From: Oscillospiraceae bacterium
Lineage (GTDB): Bacteria; Bacillota; Clostridia; Oscillospirales; Oscillospiraceae
Assembly (NCBI GenBank): GCA_015068245.1
Contig: SVKU01000003.1
Span: 62,001 to 126,000 of the forward strand
Length of the DNA stretch: 64,000 bases
Reading direction: 5' to 3'
Below the pieces are notes generated by a model. That model was not told where the DNA came from and made no database searches. It saw only the letters and a list, made by a program, of their open reading frames with translations. Numbering within the stretch: the stretch's first letter is position 1; every line of letters starts with the position of its first letter. The translations under genes and the position numbers were made by a program. Positions 9,923-18,912 of the stretch are shown here, piece by piece.

Positions 9923-10270
9923 TTGCTCTAAATGTGTTTATGTAATATGATGGCGACATACGATTACCCACCTGATATTGTAGGTGTGTAATCGTATGTT
10001 TTATTTTGTAAATGCTTATGTTATAATCAATCTGTCGATGAGAGAATTGCTGTCAGAGAACTTTCAAAAAAAGAAAAAGCCCCATGAACGAGTGACCAAT
10101 TCGCTCATGGAACTCTTCTATAAGATGTAAGAGGGAGAAATGAAAAAGTGTACTATCGCTTCTTGCATCATTATAATAGCAGCTAAATGTTAAAAAACAT
10201 CGAAGAATATATTAAGAAATCTATTTTTTTATGTAAACTTTCAGAACGTGTTCAGTTAGGAGAACGTGGA
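9923..10270. other. Gap with a perfect long hairpin and a 30-codon open frame
   Basis: At about 9957-10000 ACATACGATTAC and GTAATCGTATGT pair around a loop with a further CACCT/AGGTG pairing, followed by TTTATTTTG, so this may be a terminator for the upstream gene. An open frame at 10038-10130 encodes about 30 residues (MRELLSENFQKKKKPHERV...) with no recognised family and no clear ribosome site. It may be a gene remnant. An inverted pair, CCATGAACGA/TCGCTCATGG, lies inside it. Confidence 0.4.
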
Positions 10271-11383
10271 ATGATAAAAAGTGACTGTATTTTGAACGAA
10301 TTCCTGAAATTGGCATCTATAGAGTCTCCCACCCGTAATGAGCGCAGTATGGCAGATATACTTAAGGCAAAGCTGGAAGAACTGGGGTTTGTTGTTACGG
10401 AAGATGAGGCAGGAAACGCCATAGGCGGTAATACGGGAAACCTTTTTGCAGTTCGCAAGGGCAGTCTGCCGGGAGATCCGTTGCTGTTGTGCGCCCATAT
10501 GGACACGGTACAGCCTGTGGCCGGCAAGCATGCTGTGGTGGAGGGCGATATTATCCGTTCCGGAGGAAACACGGTGTTGGGAGCCGATGATCTGGCGGGC
10601 GTGGTTGAGATACTGGAAGCAATTCGCTCCGTTGACGAGGACGGCAAACCGTGCCGGGATCTGGAGATACTTTTTACTGTCAGTGAGGAGTTCTTCCTTA
10701 AAGGAGCAGAGAATTTTGATGCTTCCAAATGCCGTGCAAAAGAAGCGTATATTCTGGACGTGGACGGAGAGATCGGTACTGCAGTGCTGGCGGCACCTAC
10801 TGGCATTCGGTTTGTTGCTAACGTGAAAGGGAAAAGTGCCCATGCTGCCATTGCACCCGAAGAAGGTATCAATGCAATTGCAATAGCTGCCAAAGCCGTA
10901 GCGTCTATGAAACTGGGACGACTTGACAGCGAAACCACCGCCAGCATAGGCATAATCAAGGGCGGGCAGCAGGGAAATATCGTACCGGACAGCTGTTTTG
11001 TGGAGGGTGAAACACGTTCTTTATCCGCTCAGAAAGCGGTGACACAGTGCCAACACATGCAGGCATGCTTTGAAAAAGCGGCCGCTGAGTTGGGAGGAAG
11101 CGTAAGTTTTGAGATAACAAAGGTGTATGATGCCTACGGTGTTCCCGAAGATTCGGCAGTTGTCAGACGCTTCAAAGCAGCTTGTGAAGCTGTGGGGATA
11201 GAGCCTAAGCTGACTTCCTCAACCGGCGGCAGCGACAACAGTGTTCTGTCTCAAAAGGGTATCCGGGGCATAGTTGTTGCCTGCGGCATGCATGAGATAC
11301 ACAGTGTCAATGAGTATACAAGACTTTCGGAACTGACTGCCATGGCCAAAGTGGTGGAGCAGATAATAACGTCTGAGGAATGA
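10271..11383 (+). CDS. M20-family metallopeptidase, PepT-like
   Basis: The product is 370 residues from the ATG at 10271 (TAGGAGA upstream); the frame is open 28 codons earlier without a ribosome site. The motifs LCAHMDTVQPV (metal His and Asp), GADDLAGV (bridging Asp), VSEEFFLKGA (catalytic Glu pair), a Asp in DVDGEIG and a terminal MHEIHSVNEY give a complete di-zinc M20 site. A dimerisation domain occupies about residues 180-285. It resembles the YqjE/PepT-like group of di- or tripeptidases. The following decarboxylase gene overlaps it by four bases (ATGA), so the pair is co-expressed. Confidence 0.82.
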   Translation: MIKSDCILNEFLKLASIESPTRNERSMADILKAKLEELGFVVTEDEAGNAIGGNTGNLFAVRKGSLPGDPLLLCAHMDTVQPVAGKHAVVEGDIIRSGGNTVLGADDLAGVVEILEAIRSVDEDGKPCRDLEILFTVSEEFFLKGAENFDASKCRAKEAYILDVDGEIGTAVLAAPTGIRFVANVKGKSAHAAIAPEEGINAIAIAAKAVASMKLGRLDSETTASIGIIKGGQQGNIVPDSCFVEGETRSLSAQKAVTQCQHMQACFEKAAAELGGSVSFEITKVYDAYGVPEDSAVVRRFKAACEAVGIEPKLTSSTGGSDNSVLSQKGIRGIVVACGMHEIHSVNEYTRLSELTAMAKVVEQIITSEE

Positions 11384-12615
11384 GTATGAATAATCTGTTT
11401 TGCAATCGGGATATGCTTGAAAGCATTGCCCAAAAGTATCCGACTCCCTTTTATCTTTATGACGAGGCAGGAATCGAGACCACTGCCTGCCAGGTGATGG
11501 AAGCATTCTCGTGGGACAAAAATCACCGCCAGTTTTTTGCTGTCAAGGCAACACCCACTCCGGAAATCTTAAAAATATTGCAACGTATGGGACATGGAGT
11601 TGTTTGCTCAAGTGCCGTGGAACTGCGGGTAGCCAAAGCTGCAGGATTTGCTCCGGGAGAGATACTGTTTTCACCCAATTTCCCCAATAGGCAGGATATT
11701 GAAATGGCGGCCGAAATGGGTGTTTCAGTTGTGCTGGACGGTGACTATCTGACAGATGACTTTGCGCAATACGGACTGCTGAAAGGCACTGTCGGAATGA
11801 GGTTCAATCCCGGCGGAGAATATTATGTAAACAAAAATAAGGTATCTGCTCCCGGTACAACAAAGTTTGGATTTACACGCCAACAGTTGTTGGAAACAGG
11901 CAAAAAGTTGAAAGAGTCAGGGGTTTCCTCCTTTGGCCTGTTTGGATATATGGGTGGGAACATTATGGAAACCGATTATTATAAGGGCTTGACTCGCCTT
12001 CTGGCAGAAACAGGCAGATGGGTGGCTGAAGAAAGTGGGCTTGAACTGGGATATGTCAACATCTCCGGGGGAGTTGGAATTGCATATCATCCTAATGAAA
12101 CCATGCCTGATGTTTTTGCTATGGCGTCGGACGTAAAAGCCGTAATGGACGAGGTTTTTGGAGCAGGAGAAAGACCTGCCGTTTACACAGAACTCAGCAG
12201 ATACGTCACAGGACCTCATGGCCTTTTGGTGTCCCGGGTCATTCACGAGAAAAGCGGATATCGGCAGTTCGTAGGTCTTGACGCATCTGCCCATAACCTG
12301 ATGCGCCCAATGATGTACGGTGCGTATCACCACATATCCATTGTCGGCAAGGAAAATGAGCCTTGCGACCACGTTTATGACGTGGTAGGCTCTGTTCCCG
12401 AGGGGATAGACCGTTTTGCCCAGAACCGTCCGTTGCCCGAGACACATAAAGGCGACCTTGCGGTCATTCATGACTGCGGTGCTCATGGTCATTCCATGGG
12501 ATACAATTACGGAGGAAAGCTCCGAAGTGCGGAATTGCTGCTGACAAAAGATGGCAGCGTGCGCCTTATCCGTCGTGCAGAAACGGCAGAGGATTACATG
12601 GCAACGATGGTTTAA
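11380..12615 (+). CDS. Diaminopimelate decarboxylase-family (LysA-like) PLP enzyme with altered catalytic motif
   Basis: The product is 411 residues of the group IV (alanine-racemase-fold) decarboxylases. FFAVKATPTPEILKIL contains the PLP lysine (about residue 50). NISGGVGI binds the phosphate. LMRPMMYGAYHHI and HDCGAHGHSMGYNYGGKLRSAELLL fit LysA. Two signatures deviate. The usual EPGR is ELSR, and the C-E-S/N-x-D motif that supplies the catalytic Cys across the dimer reads VPEGID, with Pro near residue 340 in place of Cys. It could still act on meso-diaminopimelate or have shifted substrate. It is coupled to the M20 peptidase gene and is followed by a strong terminator. Confidence 0.75.
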   Translation: MSMNNLFCNRDMLESIAQKYPTPFYLYDEAGIETTACQVMEAFSWDKNHRQFFAVKATPTPEILKILQRMGHGVVCSSAVELRVAKAAGFAPGEILFSPNFPNRQDIEMAAEMGVSVVLDGDYLTDDFAQYGLLKGTVGMRFNPGGEYYVNKNKVSAPGTTKFGFTRQQLLETGKKLKESGVSSFGLFGYMGGNIMETDYYKGLTRLLAETGRWVAEESGLELGYVNISGGVGIAYHPNETMPDVFAMASDVKAVMDEVFGAGERPAVYTELSRYVTGPHGLLVSRVIHEKSGYRQFVGLDASAHNLMRPMMYGAYHHISIVGKENEPCDHVYDVVGSVPEGIDRFAQNRPLPETHKGDLAVIHDCGAHGHSMGYNYGGKLRSAELLLTKDGSVRLIRRAETAEDYMATMV

Positions 12616-12626
12616 ATGAATATGAA

Positions 12627-12664
12627 AAAATGCGGCAGGATCCGATCCTGCCGCATTTTTTGTG
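12627..12664 (+). terminator. Rho-independent terminator after the lysA-like gene
   Basis: A 14-bp perfect stem, AATGCGGCAGGATC with its complement, closed by two bases, is followed by a run of Ts. Confidence 0.9.
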
Positions 12665-12824
12665 AGTGTTTTGTGATACTTTTTGGCAAAATGAACATAT
12701 TTAGCTATGAAAAGGTGCATTTGGACGGCAGAGTAACAAATGGTTGTTTACTTGATTCTTGCCATATAATATAATTATTCCTAACCATAATTAATGGAAA
12801 CGAAAGGAAAGTAAGGAGGACAAA

Positions 12825-15800
12825 ATGAAAACAAGAAAAACACTGGCGATGCTGCTGTGTGCTGCCATACTGCTCAGCCTTACCGCCATTGCCGCTGAAC
12901 CCATGATGATGGGTGGCCCCGGTGGACCTATGGGTGGCCCCGGTGGACCTATGGGTGGCCCCGGTGGACCTATGGGTGGCCCCGGTGGACCCATGGGCAT
13001 GTTCTTCAGCACCGTAGAGACTGAAGAAAACCAGACATTTGCCGACTGGATCTATGAAAAGAGCACAGAAACAGCCGATGATCCCCCCACAGTAACTGCA
13101 AAAATCAGCAAGTGGGCAATGGATCGTGACGACACCGAAGCTGTTGTCCTGTTCCCTGCCAAGGTATCCGACGGCAGCACCAACATTGACGTTGTTGCCA
13201 TAGGCGACGAAACCCAGAACGTCATTGCCAACAGCAACAAGAATCTGTCTGCTGCCAAGAAAGGCAACTGGTTCATATTCCCCGCATCCAAGGCTCTGAC
13301 AGAGATATCCGGTCGTGCTTTCTACGACAACAACTCTCTGGCCGGCATGTCCATTCCCGCCAACATCACCACCATCGGCGGCGATCAGACTGCATTCCTG
13401 TCATGCAAACCCGGTGCTTATTATGGTGCCGCAGGTTCCAAAACCGAAAGCTATGCCAAGGGCAGCGGTGTTGCATTCAAGGCTTACGACGCTTCAACCG
13501 TTAAGTTCACCGTTGAGATGGACGATAACGGTTACATCAGCCCCAACGGCGTGTACTACCTGCCGGGTGATATGCTGGACGGTTCCTACTCCACCCAGAT
13601 CTGGGCTGTTTCCCATCTTGGATACAAGATTGCTTCTCTGACTGTTGACGGCAAGACTGTTGCCGAAGCCGTTGGCCTGCAGGAATATAAGTTCCAGTAC
13701 ACCTTTACCAAGGCTTCTTCCGGAATCAAAGTTACTTTCGAAGCTCTTGGCGCAGGCGAAGCAGAAACCCGTGAATTCAATGTTGACTACGCTGCATCAT
13801 ATGTAGCTCCTGCCATCGCCGAGGGTGCTGTGGCCGAAGGCGCAGCCCTTCCCGAAGATGTAAATACCTATGTTGGCGTAACCGACGGCATTGACTATAT
13901 CGACTCCACCTCTCTGTCCAGCGGCGAATACTATGCAGCGAACGGCAAGGTTTATAAGAGAGTTACCGAGTATCAGGCACTTGCTCAGCCTCTGTTCTAC
14001 AGCAAGGCTGAAGTCATCAACTATGCATTCAACCACGAGCCTGCCTACGATGAAGAGGGCGCTCTGCTGGTCTGCAACTCCGACGACGGTCTGAGCCTTG
14101 TTTACGGCAAGGATTACGACTTTATCCGCCTTTACAACTATTACAGCTATCTGTCCAACGGTCCCTCCCGGGGCGAATCCGTTCTGTATACGGCATTCCT
14201 TTACAAGGAAGTTGATGCCTCTGTTCTGGAAGGCTTCAAGTCTGACGCACTTACGGATATCCGTGTCGGCGATATCTACGCTGCCAAGGCCCGTAACATG
14301 AGCACCGTTCTGGCCGATTATTACGGCGTAGGTTCCCTGTTCCAGCAGGCCGGAGCATCTGTTGAGATCAACAATCTGAAAGCTGCCATTAATGGCTCCT
14401 TTGTAGGTCCCTCCGAAGCAGGCAACTTCTTCGGTCTTGGCTCCGTTGTTCTTGTTGACGGCGGCGACAACGCTTCTGCCAAACATACCTGGATCAACGT
14501 ACCCGATCCCGCCAACGTAAACGAAATGGTCGGCAAGGGCATCACCAGTGCTTCCGTACTGGTTCTGAACGATCCTTACATCTTCTCCACCAGCACTGCT
14601 CTGTATGCCACCGGCAACGGCGTCAGCTACATCAACGGCGGCGAGATTTCATCTTCCGCTCACGGTCCTTACGTTTCCCTGGGCGGCCAGGTTCTGATGA
14701 ACGTGGTTGACAACGATGGAAACACCGTTCTTTACAAGGACGAAAACGGCTACACCTGGGCAAAGACCGATCCCGCCACCATCGTGGCTACCGAAATTCC
14801 TTCCGCTGATCTGGCAACCTTTGAGCATGTCTATACCGACCTCGACGGCAATCCCAGAGAAGAAAAGCGTAATTCCGGCGTATTCAAAGAGCACGACAGC
14901 GATGTAAGCCTTATCGTAACCATCGACGAAGCCGGCACAGCTCTGGCTACAGACTCCGGCGGCGGCGTTATCGTTGCCAACCAGGTCGTTGCCAAATCCT
15001 ATGGTCTGCGTTCCGCCGGTGTTTACACCATCGGCTCCGATGAAAGCTGGGAGTATATGTATAACTCCAACCTGATCTCCTATCGTGATGGTGGTCTGGT
15101 TTCCGCCAACGGCGGCTACGCTTTCGCATACAACTGCATTATCCAGGGCGTCATGGGTCTCAAGACCCGTACCGCCGGTACTCCCGGTGCCGAAAGCCAG
15201 GGCCTCCACGTGTTCAACAGCTATGTCACCGCTGTTTATGATGCAGAAGAAGTCGAACGTGGCTACGACTGTGCAAGACCTGATCAGGTTACTGCAGAGA
15301 TCCTGGATACCTTCCTGGGCGCCAGCAACGCAATGGCTGTTGACGTTGGCCTGAACTGCTTCCTCGACCGTGCAAACGCTCCTTATTACTATCCCGAATC
15401 TCCCGAATGGTGGTTTGCTGACAGAAGTGTTCTGCCCGGCTTCTCCGAAGGCGGCAAGCCCGGTATGTTCTCTGTCATCTTCTGTGACGGTGCTACCAAC
15501 TCCGACGTTTATGTCACCGCTTCCAAGCTGGAAAACCTGAACTATACTCTGTACGGCGAAGAATCCGAATGGTGGGCAGAACATGAGGGCAAGGAATACG
15601 AATATACCTATTTCAATGTAATTCCCGATCCCAACAACATTTCTGCCAACTCCAGAAACCAGAAGTATATCCTCGACGGTCAGTGGCAGACCTCTGCACC
15701 TTACGCTCCCGCCACCAACATGATCATCGCTGTTGACAACGGCGGTACTCAGAAGGTATTCTTCGAGGATATGAACAGTAAGACCAAGTGGGACGCCACC

Positions 15801-16412
15801 GGTGTTGACCAGTCTACCACCGAAATCGTGGGCGACTTCTATCTGGCTCAGTACTCCAAGTCCAGCAATCCTCAGCTTGCAGGCGGCGCCAACTTCATGA
15901 TCGTTGACTTTGTCAACTCCGAATGGGAAGGCACCGTTCTGTATCAGGCAGCTGATCCCGTTGCCGACGGCGGCAAGGTCACTTTGAAGTTTGATGCAAA
16001 CTCCTATTGGAAGATGACCGAGAGCATCTATGTCGACACCATTGAGGCTGCAAACGCTGCCAACATCACTGCTGATGCTCCTGTGACCCTGTACTTTGGC
16101 AATTCCTCCTCAGTAAAGGAAGGCACCATTGGAAACGTCACCTTCAAGAAGCTCACCGACGCTGACAAGGCTGCAGCTTTCGGCTGGTCCAAGTATTTCA
16201 GCGACGTCAAGACCGACGTTGAAGAAATCGACGCTCTGGCTGAAAAGGGCATCGCCCTTGGCTTTGGCGACGGCACCTACAAGCCCAACGCTGTTATTAC
16301 CGAAGCTCACTTCAACCTCCTGGTTGCTCGTGCCAAGGTTTCCGGCGTGGCTTACGAAAAGGGTATGACCCGAGCCGAAGCAGCTGTTGCAATTTACAAC
16401 AAGCTTGGCTAA
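12825..16412 (+). CDS. Large secreted surface protein with MGGPGGP repeats, beta-helix-like body and C-terminal SLH-like motif
   Basis: The product is 1195 residues. A signal peptide covers residues 1-23 (cleavage after AIAA), and AAGGAGG precedes the ATG. Just after cleavage are four tandem MGGPGGP units. Residues around 130-200 resemble BspA-type leucine-rich repeats (LTEISGRAFYDNNSL, IPANITTIGG). The long middle is beta-rich with many short G/N/D turns, as in right-handed beta-helix adhesins. The last 75 residues look like SLH wall-anchoring sequence (YFSDVKTDVEEIDALAEKGI, GDGTYKPNAVITEAHF). Codon bias is strong, which suggests high expression. No enzymatic motif was seen, so the role is probably structural or adhesive. 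Two overlapping TATAAT boxes lie at 12765-12775. Confidence 0.75.
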   Translation: MKTRKTLAMLLCAAILLSLTAIAAEPMMMGGPGGPMGGPGGPMGGPGGPMGGPGGPMGMFFSTVETEENQTFADWIYEKSTETADDPPTVTAKISKWAMDRDDTEAVVLFPAKVSDGSTNIDVVAIGDETQNVIANSNKNLSAAKKGNWFIFPASKALTEISGRAFYDNNSLAGMSIPANITTIGGDQTAFLSCKPGAYYGAAGSKTESYAKGSGVAFKAYDASTVKFTVEMDDNGYISPNGVYYLPGDMLDGSYSTQIWAVSHLGYKIASLTVDGKTVAEAVGLQEYKFQYTFTKASSGIKVTFEALGAGEAETREFNVDYAASYVAPAIAEGAVAEGAALPEDVNTYVGVTDGIDYIDSTSLSSGEYYAANGKVYKRVTEYQALAQPLFYSKAEVINYAFNHEPAYDEEGALLVCNSDDGLSLVYGKDYDFIRLYNYYSYLSNGPSRGESVLYTAFLYKEVDASVLEGFKSDALTDIRVGDIYAAKARNMSTVLADYYGVGSLFQQAGASVEINNLKAAINGSFVGPSEAGNFFGLGSVVLVDGGDNASAKHTWINVPDPANVNEMVGKGITSASVLVLNDPYIFSTSTALYATGNGVSYINGGEISSSAHGPYVSLGGQVLMNVVDNDGNTVLYKDENGYTWAKTDPATIVATEIPSADLATFEHVYTDLDGNPREEKRNSGVFKEHDSDVSLIVTIDEAGTALATDSGGGVIVANQVVAKSYGLRSAGVYTIGSDESWEYMYNSNLISYRDGGLVSANGGYAFAYNCIIQGVMGLKTRTAGTPGAESQGLHVFNSYVTAVYDAEEVERGYDCARPDQVTAEILDTFLGASNAMAVDVGLNCFLDRANAPYYYPESPEWWFADRSVLPGFSEGGKPGMFSVIFCDGATNSDVYVTASKLENLNYTLYGEESEWWAEHEGKEYEYTYFNVIPDPNNISANSRNQKYILDGQWQTSAPYAPATNMIIAVDNGGTQKVFFEDMNSKTKWDATGVDQSTTEIVGDFYLAQYSKSSNPQLAGGANFMIVDFVNSEWEGTVLYQAADPVADGGKVTLKFDANSYWKMTESIYVDTIEAANAANITADAPVTLYFGNSSSVKEGTIGNVTFKKLTDADKAAAFGWSKYFSDVKTDVEEIDALAEKGIALGFGDGTYKPNAVITEAHFNLLVARAKVSGVAYEKGMTRAEAAVAIYNKLG
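12909..12992 (+). repeat. Four tandem 21-bp units encoding MGGPGGP
   Basis: Four back-to-back copies of ATGGGTGGCCCCGGTGGACC(T/C) are almost identical at DNA level. The perfect periodicity suggests recent expansion or contraction by slippage. Confidence 0.95.
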
Positions 16413-16424
16413 TTGAATATCGCT

Positions 16425-16456
16425 AAAACGGCAGGCGAAAGCCTGCCGTTTTTTTA
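16425..16456 (+). terminator. Rho-independent terminator after the surface protein gene
   Basis: AAAACGGCAGGC, GAAA loop, GCCTGCCGTTTTTTT. Confidence 0.9.
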
Positions 16457-16467
16457 TAAATATCCTA

Positions 16468-16530
16468 TTGACAAGAAACTGTATCACTCGTATAATACAC
16501 TCATAACCGTATTATGCGAGTGATACAGTT
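16468..16530 (+). promoter_or_regulatory. Consensus promoter and 22-bp inverted-repeat operator of the GntR-ABC operon
   Basis: TTGACA (16468-16473), 17 bases, TATAAT (16491-16496): a perfect consensus promoter. A near-perfect inverted repeat of 22-base arms (16477-16498 and 16509-16530; one mismatch; core AACTGTATCACTCG) overlaps the spacer, the -10 box and the transcription start. This is what one expects for autorepression by a YtrA-type GntR protein. Confidence 0.85.
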
Positions 16531-16553
16531 TTGTTAAAGGAGAGAACGGGCCC

Positions 16554-16940
16554 ATGATTTCCTTTGAAAGTTTCATTATTGAAGGTGACAGCCCTATTTA
16601 TATGCAGATTCTGCGGCATATCAAGATGGGAGTAGTGGCAGGAACGGTAGTTGACGGTGATGAACTGCCGTCACGCCGGGTGCTGTCTGCTCTGTTGGGG
16701 GTAAACCCCAACACTGTCCAAAAGGCATACCGCCTGCTGGAGGAGGAAGGTTTGATACAGTCTCACACAGGAACAAAAAGCTATATGCTGCTGGACAAGG
16801 AAAAGGTATCTGAAATCCGCGTTCAGCTGGTGGAGGCACAGGCGAGAGATGCTGTGGAATCCCTGAAACGGATGGGGATATCTATGGACGAAGCCGTTGA
16901 TCTTTTGGAGAGATTTTGGGATAGGGGGGATACTGTATGA
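16554..16940 (+). CDS. GntR-family (YtrA-type) transcriptional repressor
   Basis: The product is 128 residues, the short form typical of the YtrA subgroup: a winged helix over residues 10-78 (SPIYMQILRHIKMGV, LPSRRVLSALLGVNPNTVQKAYRLLEEEGLI) and only about 50 further residues with no ligand-binding domain. A GGAGAG ribosome site precedes the ATG. It is the first gene of an operon encoding an ABC transporter, a pattern seen with cell-envelope-stress ytr-like operons. The inverted repeat over its promoter is the likely operator. Confidence 0.9.
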   Translation: MISFESFIIEGDSPIYMQILRHIKMGVVAGTVVDGDELPSRRVLSALLGVNPNTVQKAYRLLEEEGLIQSHTGTKSYMLLDKEKVSEIRVQLVEAQARDAVESLKRMGISMDEAVDLLERFWDRGDTV

Positions 16941-17680
16941 AAAAACACCTTTCTGTTTTTATGCTCATTGCACGGGGCAGCATTTATAAGCTGCTGATAC
17001 TGTTTGTGCTGCTGACAGGAGTGGAAGGTATTGTTTTTTATCTGACTTTGCAAAATGAACTGATGATCGCAGCCGAGCTTGGCATGGAGCTTAGCGGAAT
17101 GGAATATGTTTTTTCATCTGGCCGCGTGTTTTGGATCGCTGCCCTGATATTCCTGCTGATGACAGCGCAGCTGTGCATAGTGGGATGCAACTTCGGAAGC
17201 AGACAGAGCTATACGCTCCGGCGTCTGCGCATCAGCGAAAAAAGTGTATTCATCTGGCAGGCGGTATTCAATGCTTTGAGCTTTCTGATGCTTTGGGCTG
17301 TGCAGCTGGGTGTTGCATTGGCACTGTGCCAGTGGTACGTTTCTGCCTCCGGCGAAACCAGCGGCCAAGCGGTGATGCTGGCTTTTTACCGCCACAAGTT
17401 TTTGCACAGCCTGCTGCCGCTCAGTGACATTACACGGCTTATCAGAAATATTCTTATGGTGTTTGCGCTCAGTGTTACTGCGGCCAGATTTGTTTGGGCC
17501 AATCACCGTGGCCAGCTTGGTGTGGGAATAATAGCCATGGCGGCACTTGTGCTGGTGTTCTTTGCCGGTGAGACCGCGGTTCCAAACACGGATTATCTTG
17601 TGAGCTTTTGTTCTGCTGCAATAGCTTTTGAATGCCTGTACAGCGTGCTGATAAAGGAGGCAGACCATGAAGAAGATTGA
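16937..17680 (+). CDS. Multispanning membrane protein, probable ABC-2-type transporter subunit
   Basis: The product is 247 residues with about six hydrophobic helices (around residues 16-36, 58-82, 105-130, 155-180, 190-212 and 215-235). It has no recognisable catalytic motif. The start ATG overlaps the GntR stop (ATGA). Position between the regulator and the ATPase gene, as in YtrA-type operons, suggests a permease subunit working with the 170-residue protein that follows. Confidence 0.65.
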   Translation: MKKHLSVFMLIARGSIYKLLILFVLLTGVEGIVFYLTLQNELMIAAELGMELSGMEYVFSSGRVFWIAALIFLLMTAQLCIVGCNFGSRQSYTLRRLRISEKSVFIWQAVFNALSFLMLWAVQLGVALALCQWYVSASGETSGQAVMLAFYRHKFLHSLLPLSDITRLIRNILMVFALSVTAARFVWANHRGQLGVGIIAMAALVLVFFAGETAVPNTDYLVSFCSAAIAFECLYSVLIKEADHEED

Positions 17681-18179
17681 CCTTGCCCGCCATGCACCAC
17701 CGGGAATAAAGCTTGAATGGGAAAAGCAGTTTTTCGTGGTAGGTTGGGTTGGCTCCGCACTTGTTTCGCTGGGGTTTCCTGTAAAGTATTTCAACCTGTA
17801 TTCCGACCTGTATTTTTATAGCGCCCCCGGTGTTCGTGAACTGGACGTGACCCGGGTCATGCCGGACTTTTATGAGATTCTGGGCGGCTGCCTGCGGTTT
17901 TACATCATTTTCGCCGTGTGTATGCTGCTGCTTATCGTTTATCATTACGCATTTCATTACTTGGGCAGCAAAAGCATTTACACCATGCGCCGCCTGCCCA
18001 ACAAATGGGAGCTGCATCGCAGATGCCTGACTCTGCCGATAGCTTCGGCGCTGATACTTCTGATATCTGCAGCCGTAACTCTGCTGCTGTGGTTCGGGAT
18101 TTATATGCTTTGCACCCCCGAACAGTGCCTTATGCCCGATCAGTGGACTAAACTATGGGAGGCGATATTACATGCTTGA
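17667..18179 (+). CDS. Small membrane protein of the ABC operon
   Basis: The product is 170 residues with about three hydrophobic helices (near residues 25-43, 75-98 and 120-145) and a basic cytoplasmic stretch (MRRLPNKWELHRR). It overlaps the preceding gene by 14 bases and the ATPase gene by 8, so translation is coupled throughout. It is probably a second, divergent permease component. The family was not recognised. Confidence 0.6.
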   Translation: MKKIDLARHAPPGIKLEWEKQFFVVGWVGSALVSLGFPVKYFNLYSDLYFYSAPGVRELDVTRVMPDFYEILGGCLRFYIIFAVCMLLLIVYHYAFHYLGSKSIYTMRRLPNKWELHRRCLTLPIASALILLISAAVTLLLWFGIYMLCTPEQCLMPDQWTKLWEAILHA

Positions 18180-18912
18180 GATAAAAGAACTGAACAAATA
18201 TTACAAACGCAAAGCAGCATTGAAAGATGTTGAACTTACTTTGCCAAGGGGAGAGATAGTTGGCCTGTTTGGAGAAAACGGTGCAGGCAAGACCACCCTG
18301 ATGAAATGTATCCTTGGCTTGCTGCCCTACTCCGGAGAGATAACTCTGGACGGTGAGCCTGTAACAAGAAAGAACATCGAAAAGCTGTCATTTGCCACCA
18401 GCGAACATTCCTTTTTTCCGAACCTGACAGCCCAAGGGCATCGTGATTTTTACAAAGAGCATTTCCCGAAGTTTGCTGACAAGCGTTTTGAAGCCTTGAT
18501 GGAGTTTTTTGAATTGCCGAAAAACAAGCCTGTTCGGGCATTCTCAACAGGTCAGAAAAACCAGTTTGAAGTTATTATGTCACTGTGTCAGGGAGCGGAT
18601 TATATACTTATGGACGAACCCTTTGCAGGAAACGACGTGTTCAACCGTGAGGATTTTTACAAGGTGCTGCTGGGTATATTGGAACCCCATGAAACGGTGC
18701 TGCTGTCTACCCATCTGATTGAAGAAGTCTCGGAATTTGTGGGCAGAGCTATTCTGATACGCAAAGGTTCCATCGTTTCTGATGTGACAACTCTTGAACT
18801 GGAAGAACAGGGCAGCGACCTTATGAGTTATATCAAGCAGACCTATAACTACCGGGCGGACCGGGTAAGCAGGGCTCTGGATAAGCTCACTGATGGAGAT
18901 GAGCTGATATGA
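18172..18912 (+). CDS. ABC transporter ATP-binding protein
   Basis: The product is 246 residues. Walker A is GENGAGKTT (about residue 34), the signature region reads FSTGQKNQFEV (a variant of LSGGQ), Walker B is YILMDEPF, and a switch His lies in LLSTHLIEEV. The domain is typical of ABC-2 exporters of the YtrB/BcrA type. It powers the transporter formed with the two upstream membrane proteins. Confidence 0.9.
   Translation: MLEIKELNKYYKRKAALKDVELTLPRGEIVGLFGENGAGKTTLMKCILGLLPYSGEITLDGEPVTRKNIEKLSFATSEHSFFPNLTAQGHRDFYKEHFPKFADKRFEALMEFFELPKNKPVRAFSTGQKNQFEVIMSLCQGADYILMDEPFAGNDVFNREDFYKVLLGILEPHETVLLSTHLIEEVSEFVGRAILIRKGSIVSDVTTLELEEQGSDLMSYIKQTYNYRADRVSRALDKLTDGDELI

Noticed and set aside
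12909..12992. Tandem repeats as a possible CRISPR or minisatellite
   Set aside because: The 21-bp units are contiguous without spacers and are in frame within a coding sequence.
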